The position numbers were made by a program, and so were the translations under genes. Below, one piece after another: positions 45,639 through 54,698 of a DNA stretch of 64,000 nucleotides. Every line of letters begins with the position of its first letter. Within the stretch, counting starts at the first letter, position 1. Under the pieces are notes generated by a model. That model worked only from the letters and a program-made list of their open reading frames with translations, was not told the origin of the DNA and ran no database searches. Source of the DNA: Algoriphagus marincola DSM 16067 (GTDB lineage: Bacteria > Bacteroidota > Bacteroidia > Cytophagales > Cyclobacteriaceae); NCBI RefSeq assembly GCF_000429405.1, contig NZ_AUBU01000001.1, forward strand, positions 124,001-188,000, read 5' to 3'.

Positions 45639-46726
45639 GAATTTTGCAATTGATAGATACTTTGGATCCCGGAGGAGCAGAGCGGATGGCTGTGAATATG
45701 GCGAATACATTCCATGAGATGCAAATCCCCAATTGTCTGGTTGTCAGTAGATCTCAAGGCCAACTAGGCTCCCTAATCATAGATCAAAATTCGGTTTCCA
45801 TTCTGGGGAAGAGAAATACACTTGATTTAAAAGCCTTTTGGAATTTACTGGCTATTGTACATAAGTTTAGGCCAGATATTATTCATGCTCACAGTACCTC
45901 TATTTATTGGGCTGTTGGACTCAAGTTTATATTCTCAAAGGCCAAACTCATTTGGCATGATCACTTGGGAATAAGTGAGGATGTCATAAAAAACAATCCC
46001 CGTCATGAGCTCAAATGGATGGCGACATGGATAGACTTGGTAATTACTGCAAATGAATCAACTGCTGATTTTTGGGTAGATCAAAAGCTTAAGAGTGCAG
46101 ACAAAATCCAATACCTAGCAAATTTCCCTTACTTGAAAGTCAAGAAAAAAGTGAAAACTGATGTTTTTACTTTTTTGCATTTGGCTAATTTCAGATCAGA
46201 AAAGGGCCAAAAAACCTTGATCTTGGCATCTAAAAGATTGTCCGATACAGGGTTGAAATTCAAGGCTCGGTTAGTAGGGAAAAAAGTCGATATTGACTGG
46301 TGGGAAGCCTGTAGTCAAATGATTTCGGAATTAGGGCTGGCAACTCATGTTTTTTTGGAAGAGGCAAGAGCTGATGTGGATCAATTAATGGCAGAAGTAG
46401 ATGCTGGGCTGGTGGCCTCAGATAGGGAAGGTTTACCTGTTGCTTTGTTGGAGTATGGCCTGGCAGGTCTTCCCGTAATCAGTACTAATGTTGGGCAATG
46501 CCCCACGGTACTTGAAAAGGGGAAATACGGTGAGCTTGTGAATCCGGGAGATGCAATTGGCTTGGCCGATGCTATGGAAAAACTGATAGCAAACCCACAA
46601 ACTGCCAAAGAATCAGGTCAACGATTTCAAACCCACATTAATGAATCCTACGGGGCCTCATTTTTTATTGAAAAATATGCGGATATTTTAGAACGAAATT
46701 TCCATCAGAAACTAACTCAAAATTGA
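45635..46726 (+). CDS. GT4 family glycosyltransferase
   Basis: A 363-residue GT-B transferase. ILQLIDTLDPGGAERMAVNMA is a typical GT4 start, IIHAHSTSIYW follows, and SDREGLPVALLEYGLAGLPV forms the donor site. It overlaps the Wzy-like gene by 4 bp. Confidence 0.92.
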   Translation: MRILQLIDTLDPGGAERMAVNMANTFHEMQIPNCLVVSRSQGQLGSLIIDQNSVSILGKRNTLDLKAFWNLLAIVHKFRPDIIHAHSTSIYWAVGLKFIFSKAKLIWHDHLGISEDVIKNNPRHELKWMATWIDLVITANESTADFWVDQKLKSADKIQYLANFPYLKVKKKVKTDVFTFLHLANFRSEKGQKTLILASKRLSDTGLKFKARLVGKKVDIDWWEACSQMISELGLATHVFLEEARADVDQLMAEVDAGLVASDREGLPVALLEYGLAGLPVISTNVGQCPTVLEKGKYGELVNPGDAIGLADAMEKLIANPQTAKESGQRFQTHINESYGASFFIEKYADILERNFHQKLTQN

Positions 46727-48132
46727 TAAAGTATCTTATTCAAAATAAGTACCCCATTGTGCTGATAATTATCCATATTTTATTGGGTTTTTCAGCCACA
46801 CTGACTCCTTATGCGATAATTGCTTGGTTTTATCTAGTTCTTATCACATCAGCTATCCAAGTCCTCAAGGAGAAGGATTCAATCTTTGTTTTGGTTTCTT
46901 TGATTTTTTACCTGATTTCATTCGAATTGATTTCTAGGATGGCCAGAACCTCACCTTTTATTCCTTATGAGCTAGGTAAGTATTTGCTTTGCGCTGGTCT
47001 TGTATTTGGTTTGCTGCGATATAAGACAATTGGAATCATGGGCTGGATTATGCTATTATCTTTGATTCCTGGTTTTTTTATTGATGTGTCTGGTCAGGTT
47101 CAGCAGTCAGATATTATTTTTAATATCCTTGGTCCAATAAATGTGGCATTGGCAATTGCATTCTTCAATAGAAAGCGATTGACCTCTATCCAATTAGGAA
47201 AAATTCTCAGACTGATGATTTATCCAATTTTGGGAGTATTAGCCTATACTTTTGTGAAAACTCCTGATTTTGATGAGGTTGAATTTGTCCTAGGTGCCAA
47301 TGTGGATTTGAGTGGAGGATTTGGTTCAAATCAGGTGTCAACCTTATTCGGACTGGGAACGCTTTTTATATTTATCTTAATGGTAAACAAATGGGAGTTT
47401 TCAGGCTACTTTATCCTGGATGCTCTGGTTTTGTTCGCACTTGCTTTTCAGGGCTTACTTACGTTTTCACGAGGAGGTATGCTCGGGGCAGTTTTGGGTA
47501 TAGTTGTCATCTTATTTTTCCTTAGGTCAGCCCCCTTATTCAAGCGCAAAAAATACCAGCTGCCAAAAATTGGTAAATATGTGCTTCCTGGGATCTTAGT
47601 TGCTGTGTTGGCCTATGTTGCCGTTGATCAAATTACTAATGGTTTGCTTAGCCTTAGATATCAGGGTGAGACTATGGGGACTATTCAGGGTTCTAAAGAA
47701 AAGTCATTGTATACCATCACTACTGGCCGTCTTGATATTTTTCTGGGTGATCTGAATCTTTGGTTTGAGAACTTTATTTTTGGGGTAGGGGCAGGAGCTT
47801 CTAGATTTTTAAGAGAGACGATGACGGGTACGGTAGCCCATGTAGAAGTGAGCCGCTTACTCGCCGAGCATGGCTTATTTGGGCTGATATATTTCTCAGT
47901 GCTCTGTATTGCTGGTTTGGTATTACTCAAGTACAATGAAAACCCAATGATCAAAGGAATCCTTTTTGCACTTTATCTGGTGGCTGTCTATACCTCTTTT
48001 CATGCTGCAATGCGGACTTTTGTCACACCTGCTCTAATAGGTCTTAGTTTGCTTATGATTAGAGCTCCTAAAAAAGTAGACACTAAAAAGGTCAAGAAAA
48101 AAAGAAAAGTACCACAATTAATTTTGGAGTAA
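46723..48132 (+). CDS. O-antigen polymerase-like membrane protein, second Wzy
   Basis: A 469-residue membrane protein with about ten to twelve hydrophobic helices and the superfamily motif FQGLLTFSRGGMLGAVLG before a large periplasmic loop, with LAEHGLFGLIYF after it. The tail is highly basic (KKVDTKKVKKKRK). It starts with TTG overlapping the GT4 stop. It is the probable polymerase of the second locus, paired with wzc. Confidence 0.85.
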   Translation: MIKYLIQNKYPIVLIIIHILLGFSATLTPYAIIAWFYLVLITSAIQVLKEKDSIFVLVSLIFYLISFELISRMARTSPFIPYELGKYLLCAGLVFGLLRYKTIGIMGWIMLLSLIPGFFIDVSGQVQQSDIIFNILGPINVALAIAFFNRKRLTSIQLGKILRLMIYPILGVLAYTFVKTPDFDEVEFVLGANVDLSGGFGSNQVSTLFGLGTLFIFILMVNKWEFSGYFILDALVLFALAFQGLLTFSRGGMLGAVLGIVVILFFLRSAPLFKRKKYQLPKIGKYVLPGILVAVLAYVAVDQITNGLLSLRYQGETMGTIQGSKEKSLYTITTGRLDIFLGDLNLWFENFIFGVGAGASRFLRETMTGTVAHVEVSRLLAEHGLFGLIYFSVLCIAGLVLLKYNENPMIKGILFALYLVAVYTSFHAAMRTFVTPALIGLSLLMIRAPKKVDTKKVKKKRKVPQLILE

Positions 48133-48147
48133 TCCGATCTTCAGATT

Positions 48148-49467
48148 TTGAAAAAAAAGTTGCTGGAAAACATAATTCTTCCACTTGGAGATCAGTTGAC
48201 AGGAGGAAGTTTTATCAAGAAATTAAAATATTGGCGGGAGGTATGTGACCTTTCTCAAAATGAACTGAACAATCTCCAAAAAGAAAAGCTTTCAAAAATT
48301 CTGGAATTTGCCAGCTCAAATTCTCCATTTTACAAAGCTTTGGCCATTCCTCATTCTAGCGATCCATATGAATGGCTCGCCAATTTTCCAATCCTGAAAA
48401 AGCAGCAGTTTCGAGATCATTTGTCTGAATTTTTGACTACAAATAATCTCGAAGGCCTCACCGCGATTACCTCATCTGGTTCGACAGGCCCACCTTCCAA
48501 GATTTATTTCAATAAAGAAGAACTAAGTAGTAATCGTGCACTTCAAATTTTGTGGTGGGAGTGGGCAGGGTATCGATTTGGTAACTCGATCTTGCAAACA
48601 GGGGTCAATATGCAACGATCCAAGGAGAAGGCAATCAAGGATAAATTATTGAATACACGATACATATCTGCGATGAGCCATAGCGAAGCAGAGATTTTGA
48701 GAGAGCTTCGACTTTTGCAGAAGTCCCCTAGAGATCACTTCGTGGCATATGCTTCTAGCTTATACCTTTTTGCTAAGACTTCCTTGGATCATGGAATTTC
48801 AAATATCCAATTCAAATCAATCATTTCTCTCGGTGAAAAACTGTTGCCACATTTTCGAGAAGCTATTGAGAGAGCATTCTCATGTCAAGTCTTCGATACC
48901 TATGGTGCCTCTGAGGGCTTTTTGATAGCAGGGCAGTGCTCTGAAGGGACCTACCATATCTATAGTCCGCATTTGATAGTAGAGATACTCGACGATCAAG
49001 ATCAAGAAGTCAATCCAGGGGAAAGTGGAAGGGTGGTCTTGACGGGACTTGATAATTTTACTACTCCGCTCATTCGCTATGAAGTAGGCGATATGGCTGT
49101 GAAATCGAAGATTCAAAAGTGTAGCTGCGGTATGGGCCTACCCATCTTGGGGGAAGTAATTGGTCGACAAACGGAGTTTCTGATCACACCAAAAGGAAAG
49201 TACATTACGGTACAAAATGTAGTCCGTATTATGAAGCACTTTCCTGAGATAGGTCAATTTAAGCTAGTCCAAGAAGTAGCTGACCGTATTAGGCTGATAT
49301 ATACGACTGATAAAAATATCCACGAAATCGATCATTCAAAGATTCTCGGCATGTTTGAAGAGATATTTGAAGAGCCGATAGAGATGGAGTTTAAATGCGT
49401 TGAATACCTACCAAAAGCCAAAACAGGGAAGTTTCAGTTGATTGAAAATAACCTAGGATCTACCTGA
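48148..49467 (+). CDS. CapK/PaaK-like adenylate-forming enzyme
   Basis: A 439-residue member of the phenylacetate-CoA ligase-like (CapK) branch of adenylating enzymes. ITSSGSTGPPSKIYF is the P-loop-like A3 motif, QVFDTYGASEGFLIAGQC and LTGLDNFTTPLIRYEVGDM are other core motifs, and a CxC pair (KCSCGMG) may bind metal. CapK proteins occur in capsule loci but their acyl substrate is usually unknown. It starts with TTG and overlaps the GNAT gene. It may activate an acid that the GNAT protein then puts on a sugar; this is inference. Confidence 0.82.
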   Translation: MKKKLLENIILPLGDQLTGGSFIKKLKYWREVCDLSQNELNNLQKEKLSKILEFASSNSPFYKALAIPHSSDPYEWLANFPILKKQQFRDHLSEFLTTNNLEGLTAITSSGSTGPPSKIYFNKEELSSNRALQILWWEWAGYRFGNSILQTGVNMQRSKEKAIKDKLLNTRYISAMSHSEAEILRELRLLQKSPRDHFVAYASSLYLFAKTSLDHGISNIQFKSIISLGEKLLPHFREAIERAFSCQVFDTYGASEGFLIAGQCSEGTYHIYSPHLIVEILDDQDQEVNPGESGRVVLTGLDNFTTPLIRYEVGDMAVKSKIQKCSCGMGLPILGEVIGRQTEFLITPKGKYITVQNVVRIMKHFPEIGQFKLVQEVADRIRLIYTTDKNIHEIDHSKILGMFEEIFEEPIEMEFKCVEYLPKAKTGKFQLIENNLGST

Positions 49468-49934
49468 TGAAGATTCTAAAAAAAATAAAACCTCACAAAG
49501 TAGATTTACTTGTTTTTGGATTGGAAAAGGGGGATTCAAATTATTCTCCTACGGTTAAGGAGTTAGAATTCCAACTTTCTTTTGATTCTAAAAACCATTC
49601 CTATAAGATAAAGGAACACGGGGAGATTATTCATCGTAGCAATATCTATTTCAATAGTCATTTGCTACGTGCATTTGATTTTGATCAGCCCATGATCACC
49701 ATAGGCGACTGTGTGACCATTGATGCGTATAAAGGGCAAGGGATTTATCCTTGGGTAATCACGGAAATAGTAAAAGAGCATCTTCTCAAGTCACATATTT
49801 ATATGCTTGTAAGTCCTCAGAATATTCCTTCGATCAAGGGAATTCAAAAGGCCGGACTTAGAAAATTGGCTCGCATTAGATGTTTAAAAATTGGACCTGT
49901 ATATTTGGGTAAAAAATTAGAACTTTTTGATTGA
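49467..49934 (+). CDS. GNAT-like acyltransferase
   Basis: A 155-residue protein with GNAT-like features: GDCVTIDAYKGQGIYPWVITEI, which contains an R/Q-x-x-G-x-G/A type CoA loop (YKGQGIYP), then MLVSPQNIPSIKGIQKAGL. ATG overlaps the CapK stop (TGATG) and the next gene starts within its end. It probably acylates an amino sugar. It could in principle supply a PseH-like step, but it lies 37 kb from pseC and in the other locus. Confidence 0.72.
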   Translation: MKILKKIKPHKVDLLVFGLEKGDSNYSPTVKELEFQLSFDSKNHSYKIKEHGEIIHRSNIYFNSHLLRAFDFDQPMITIGDCVTIDAYKGQGIYPWVITEIVKEHLLKSHIYMLVSPQNIPSIKGIQKAGLRKLARIRCLKIGPVYLGKKLELFD

Positions 49935-51573
49935 ATCAGTTTCCATTCATTTGGCAGAAGTCCATAGAGAACTTGTCTCTGAGGATTATTTGAAATTCGA
50001 AACTCAACAGGAGGGACCTTTTTCTACTTGCCAAATTGAGTTTAAGAAAAACTGTCAAGTAGCAGTTTTACGAGTAGACTTCAAGCTTTCTGAGAAGCCA
50101 CTTTTCTTTAGGAGTTCGGCCTATCAATGGATATCTCCCGAGGATGTAGATGCGACCGCCAATTACCATTCTCCCAAATTGATGAAATTTGCGAATGACT
50201 TTTATTTATTGGGAACAACTACCCTGGGAGCTTGGAAATGGAATAAAAAGAATAATTCACTGAACTGGTACTTAATTCATCCAGATTTAAACCCTGTTTT
50301 TAGGTATAATGAAGATGATTACCGAGTTTGGAAAAAGCAATTTGAAGTAATCGCAGGCAAAAAATTTTCTTTAGGCGTTTTTTATGGGCCAGGGCCAGTG
50401 CCTGAGTTTGCAAGAACCCCACTAGGCTTTGCTCCTACGATTTGCTTTACAGATCATTGTGATTATGACACGCTAGACCTACTTCAGGCACAACGTGAGC
50501 TGTTTAAAAAGAATCATATTCGAACCACTAAAGGGGTCTTTCTACATACTTATTCCCATAAAGGTGAATATGCAGCCTTAGATCAAAAGCCAGTACTCGA
50601 AGAAATAAAGAAATGGGAGAAAGATGGTCATGAAATTGCTTACCATGCCTTTAGTAGATCATTTCGAAAAGAGAGCTGGAAACAGTATCAAGAATTTGAA
50701 ACACCAAGCGGTTTGAAAACTATTCAAACCTATATTGATCATGGATTTCATCAATACAACTTTTCCAAGCAATCTTTTTCTTCCCAGAAAGAATGGCTCC
50801 AGCATATGCAAATAAAAGGCGTCAGATATTTTTGGAACTATGTGGATGGTATGGAGGCAAACTCAAGATCTCACAATCAACTAATGCCTAGTCATTCATC
50901 AATTAGCGCGATATTCCAAGAAAAGAGTACTACCAAACGTGCTGGATTAGATTACGATAAAAGCAGAAATAAAAAAACATGGCTCGCTTATGGTACGAAC
51001 GATACACTCGATAAGAGGGTCAAAGTACTGAATGCTAGTTTTGCAGAATTTAGGAAGGGTGAAAAAGGTCTTTTTCCATTTGCATTTAGTCTATTTAAAA
51101 CCCTATCCGCTGCCGCTTCATTAAGATTAATTGAGAAAAATCTTTTCCGCCCGGATAAATCCTTTTTCTTCTCAAGGTTTTCTCCTGCTTTTTTCCCCGT
51201 TTTTTTTGGGCAAAATGAGGATTTGATGGCCTTTCAGAGCTTTTCATTAAAAGACTTTCGGGCTGTTTTTTGCGAAAAATCCTTACAAGACCTAGAGGCT
51301 GAATCAGGTGTCTTGGTGGCTCATACTTACTTTGCCTATTTGGGATCCAATCACCCGGGAAGAATTTTTAAAGATGAATTTGGTCAGATTCAAGAAGAAG
51401 TGGCCTCTTCTTTTGAACGATTAGGGAATAGAATAAAAGAGAGCAGTATATGGAACCCTACTCTTTCTGAATTAGGCGACTTCCATAGAAAACTGATGGA
51501 GTCAAATTACACCTGGAAGAATGGACAATTGAATACCGAAAATTTCCCTGGCACTGTACGCTGGATAAAGTAA
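49927..51573 (+). CDS. Polysaccharide deacetylase-like protein
   Basis: A 548-residue protein with a NodB-like barrel in its middle. TICFTDHCDYDTLD (near residue 176) looks like NodB motif 1, and KKWEKDGHEIAYHAFSRSF like the metal-binding HxxxH region. No signal peptide is seen, so it may act in the cytoplasm. The N-terminal 150 residues are beta-rich and unlike known domains to me. It starts with TTG inside the GNAT gene. Removal of an acetyl group before a new acyl group is added would fit its neighbours. Confidence 0.75.
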   Translation: MIESVSIHLAEVHRELVSEDYLKFETQQEGPFSTCQIEFKKNCQVAVLRVDFKLSEKPLFFRSSAYQWISPEDVDATANYHSPKLMKFANDFYLLGTTTLGAWKWNKKNNSLNWYLIHPDLNPVFRYNEDDYRVWKKQFEVIAGKKFSLGVFYGPGPVPEFARTPLGFAPTICFTDHCDYDTLDLLQAQRELFKKNHIRTTKGVFLHTYSHKGEYAALDQKPVLEEIKKWEKDGHEIAYHAFSRSFRKESWKQYQEFETPSGLKTIQTYIDHGFHQYNFSKQSFSSQKEWLQHMQIKGVRYFWNYVDGMEANSRSHNQLMPSHSSISAIFQEKSTTKRAGLDYDKSRNKKTWLAYGTNDTLDKRVKVLNASFAEFRKGEKGLFPFAFSLFKTLSAAASLRLIEKNLFRPDKSFFFSRFSPAFFPVFFGQNEDLMAFQSFSLKDFRAVFCEKSLQDLEAESGVLVAHTYFAYLGSNHPGRIFKDEFGQIQEEVASSFERLGNRIKESSIWNPTLSELGDFHRKLMESNYTWKNGQLNTENFPGTVRWIK

Positions 51574-51579
51574 TCTAAA

Positions 51580-52776
51580 TTGAAAATTCTCTATTTCTAT
51601 CAATATTATGCAACTCCTAAGGGCTCTTGGGGAACGCGTGTTCATGAATTTGCCCAAGAGTGGGTTAAGAAAGGGCATGAGGTACAGGTGGTGACAAGTA
51701 TTTACTCCAAGTCTGACCTTACAGCCACTAAATTTATTGAGCATCAGAATTTTGAGGGTGTGGATGTGACTGTCATCAATGTACGAATCGATAATAAGCA
51801 GCCATTTTTAAAAAGGGTCTTTACTTTTTTGACTTATGCAATTATGTCGATTTGGTATGCACTTACGGCGCCAGCAGATGTTGTGATTGCATCCTCAGGG
51901 CCGATTACAGTAGGACTACCTGGATTGGTAGCCAGATATTTTAGAGGAAAAAAACTGATATTTGAAGCTCGAGACCTGTGGCCTGAAGGGGCTATTGAAT
52001 TGGGCTTGCTAAAAAACCGGATCGCGAAAAAACTGGCATACGCTCTTGAGGCTAGATGCTATAAAGCATCCTCTCTGGTAGTGGCATTGTCAATCGGGAT
52101 GCGTGAAAATATTGAAAAGCGTTTTCCGGGAGTACGTGTCATAGATGTTACCAATGCCGCCAATATTCCTCTTTTTTCAAAGACTGCTCCATTCGAAAAC
52201 CGCTCAATCCTTGATGCAAAGAAGTATGCTATATACACAGGCAATATTGGCCCAGTCAATAATTCCTTATGGCTTTTGGAGGCCGCTAAGATCTTACAAA
52301 AGAAGGGAAGAACAGATTTAAAAATTCTCATGATAGGAGAAGGGCAGCAGCGGGAATATATTGAAAGAGAGATATCCGAACATCAACTAGAGACACTACT
52401 TTTATGGGGTTTGATGCCCAAAGAAAAGTTGGTTGGATTGATTCAAAATGCTATGGTCTCACTCGTTCCCCTGAGGGGCACACCCGTCTTGGATACCTCT
52501 TCCCCAAACAAATTTTTTGAATCATTGGCCGCTGGTGTTCCAGTAATACAAAATACATCAGGCTGGATGAAAGATTTTCTGATAGAGCATAATCTTGGCT
52601 TTACACTGGACCCTAATGATCCGGTACAATTGGCCAATAAACTCATAGAATTGGATGCAAAGCAAGGTCAGCTATCCGAAATGGGACAAAGAGCAATGAT
52701 TTTAGCTGCAAAAGAATTTGATAAGGATTTCCTTGCTTCGAAGATGTTGGACGAAATCCAAAACTCAATTCAATGA
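51580..52776 (+). CDS. GT4 family glycosyltransferase, WbuB-like
   Basis: A 398-residue GT-B transferase. ILYFYQYYATPKGSWGTRVHE, IASSGPITVGLPGLVARYF and LIFEARDLWPEGAIELG are characteristic of the WbuB group, which includes N-acetylfucosamine transferases. The donor domain has DTSSPNKFFESLAAGVPVI. It starts with TTG and overlaps the SDR gene by 4 bp. Confidence 0.9.
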   Translation: MKILYFYQYYATPKGSWGTRVHEFAQEWVKKGHEVQVVTSIYSKSDLTATKFIEHQNFEGVDVTVINVRIDNKQPFLKRVFTFLTYAIMSIWYALTAPADVVIASSGPITVGLPGLVARYFRGKKLIFEARDLWPEGAIELGLLKNRIAKKLAYALEARCYKASSLVVALSIGMRENIEKRFPGVRVIDVTNAANIPLFSKTAPFENRSILDAKKYAIYTGNIGPVNNSLWLLEAAKILQKKGRTDLKILMIGEGQQREYIEREISEHQLETLLLWGLMPKEKLVGLIQNAMVSLVPLRGTPVLDTSSPNKFFESLAAGVPVIQNTSGWMKDFLIEHNLGFTLDPNDPVQLANKLIELDAKQGQLSEMGQRAMILAAKEFDKDFLASKMLDEIQNSIQ

Positions 52777-53645
52777 AAGTTTTGCTGACTGGCGGAAGTG
52801 GATTTTTGGGAGGTATCTTAACCGATACCCTTCAAAAAGATCATGAGTTGTTTTCTCTGGGGAGATCATCTTCTAATACGATTAGTTGTGATCTGAGCAA
52901 AGAAATTCCGGAAATTCCGGAAATAGATATGATCATTCATTCTGCTGGTAAAGCACATGTCATACCCAAAAGTCCAGAAGAAGAACAAGAATTTTTTAGC
53001 GTTAACTCTATCGGAACTTCAAATTTGCTAAAAGGGATTAAAAAACTCCCCAAGCTTATGGTTTTGATAAGTACCGTCGCAGTATATGGACTAGATGAAG
53101 GGGTAAATATCGATGAAAATCAAGCTCTGAATGGGACTACTCCCTATGCTAAAAGTAAAATTCAAGCAGAAGAAATCTGGAAGTCTTGGGCTTTGTCCAA
53201 TAATGTCGACTTTTTGATTTTACGCCTACCTTTGATTGCTGGTCCAAATCCACCCGGCAACCTCGGAGCTATGATCAAAGCAATAGAAAAGGGATATTAT
53301 TTTAGAATGGGAGACGGACAGGCTAAAAAGTCTGTTGTTCTGGCAGGGGACATCGCAGAGCATCTTCCTAAGTGGATAGGACATAGTGGTGTTTATAATC
53401 TCACAGATGGTATTCATCCGAGCCTAAAGGATTTGGATAGTTATTTATCTCTCAAATATGGGAAGAAAGTACGTTCTATTTCAGAAGGTCTTCTTGGGCT
53501 CATTTCAAAAATAGGAGATGTTATCAGTGTGTTCCCTTTCAATTCTTACCGTCACTCAAAATTAAAGTCCACATTAACATTCTCGGATTTGAAAGCTCGG
53601 AGAGAGTTAGCTTGGAGTCCTAAGCCTGTAATTGGAAATTTCTAA
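52773..53645 (+). CDS. NAD-dependent epimerase/reductase (SDR), nucleotide-sugar type
   Basis: A 290-residue extended SDR with LLTGGSGFLGGIL at the N-terminus, LISTVAVYGLDEG, and the catalytic YAKSK. RLPLIAGPNPPGNLGAMIKA is like the WbpV/WcaG-type 4-keto reductases and epimerases. Together with the WecA-like gene at 56533 it resembles the WbpV-WbpL arrangement for making and loading a deoxyamino sugar. Product unknown. Confidence 0.83.
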   Translation: MKVLLTGGSGFLGGILTDTLQKDHELFSLGRSSSNTISCDLSKEIPEIPEIDMIIHSAGKAHVIPKSPEEEQEFFSVNSIGTSNLLKGIKKLPKLMVLISTVAVYGLDEGVNIDENQALNGTTPYAKSKIQAEEIWKSWALSNNVDFLILRLPLIAGPNPPGNLGAMIKAIEKGYYFRMGDGQAKKSVVLAGDIAEHLPKWIGHSGVYNLTDGIHPSLKDLDSYLSLKYGKKVRSISEGLLGLISKIGDVISVFPFNSYRHSKLKSTLTFSDLKARRELAWSPKPVIGNF

Positions 53646-53648
53646 AAA

Positions 53649-54698
53649 ATGAGAATACTGTTTTTGGGTGAGACCTACCGGGCAGATGCTATTACCTGGA
53701 TAAAAGGAATCGAAAAGGAGTCAGGTCTAAGCATCGAAACCAAGGAGCTTTTCAATAATCAGTCTAGGGCCAAGCGAATTTTGGAGGCTTTTAGATTTTT
53801 TTGGAGCTTGATTTTTTCTTCAGAAAGATATGATTTGGTCCTGGCGGAAAGATCAACTAGCTATGGTTTTTTCAGTTTGGCAGTGAAAGCCAAAGTAAGA
53901 GTGGTTGCCCAACAGGGAATCTCCGATATTTGGTCCACCAATGCTTTAGGAAGATGGATTAAATCCATTCTTCAGAGAATTGTTTATCGAAATGTGGATT
54001 TAATCCATGCTTGGGGCTATGTTATGACCTATGCCATGCTTCAATCCGGAGCTCCTCCACATCGAATATTGGTTCGACCCAAGGGACTAGATTTGTCTCT
54101 TTTTACTTTTTCAAAAAAAGCCATCAATGAAAAGCGATTTACTTTAATTGTTACGAGAAGTCTTTTTCCCATCTACAACCATGATAAAATTCTAGAAGCT
54201 TTAGCAATTATACGTGAGAAGGGCTATGATTTTGAGTGCATTATGATTGGTGATGGAGTGGAAAGTGAGCGTTTGATTGAAATGACTTCTCACTTGAATT
54301 TAGACAACAACATCAAATGGCTTGGTAGAATTGATAATGATGATCTGCCCGAATACCTAAGCCAAGCTGACATCTATCTTGCCTTTCCTGACTCTGAAGG
54401 GGTGTCAGCCTCATTATTTGAGGCGATGGCCTGTGGAGCATTTCCTATTGTGACAGATTTGCCTGCCAACCGGGCTTTTATTGCTCATGGTCAAAACGGC
54501 CTGCTTGCTGCCCAAGGAGATGTACAGGACCTAGTCAATAAAATCGAGCGATTTATGACCAATCCATCAAGGTATAGGAAGGGCGTTGTTGCAAACCGAA
54601 AATATATTGATGAATACTGCAACAGAGATCAAAATATGAGACATTTTTTTGAAGTTTATTCTACGCTAGTAAAGGAAAAATCACAATGTGCGGAATAG
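53649..54698 (+). CDS. GT4 family glycosyltransferase
   Basis: A 349-residue GT-B transferase with ILFLGETYRADAITW, RILVRPKGLDLSLF and DSEGVSASLFEAMACGAFPI (EX7E-type donor site). It lies 3 bp after the SDR gene and overlaps the third amidotransferase gene by 13 bp. Confidence 0.9.
   Translation: MRILFLGETYRADAITWIKGIEKESGLSIETKELFNNQSRAKRILEAFRFFWSLIFSSERYDLVLAERSTSYGFFSLAVKAKVRVVAQQGISDIWSTNALGRWIKSILQRIVYRNVDLIHAWGYVMTYAMLQSGAPPHRILVRPKGLDLSLFTFSKKAINEKRFTLIVTRSLFPIYNHDKILEALAIIREKGYDFECIMIGDGVESERLIEMTSHLNLDNNIKWLGRIDNDDLPEYLSQADIYLAFPDSEGVSASLFEAMACGAFPIVTDLPANRAFIAHGQNGLLAAQGDVQDLVNKIERFMTNPSRYRKGVVANRKYIDEYCNRDQNMRHFFEVYSTLVKEKSQCAE

Noticed and set aside
52904..52930. Short tandem repeat of GAAATTCCG in the SDR gene
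   Set aside because: About two and a half 9-bp copies encode IPEIPEI in frame; too short to suggest phase variation.
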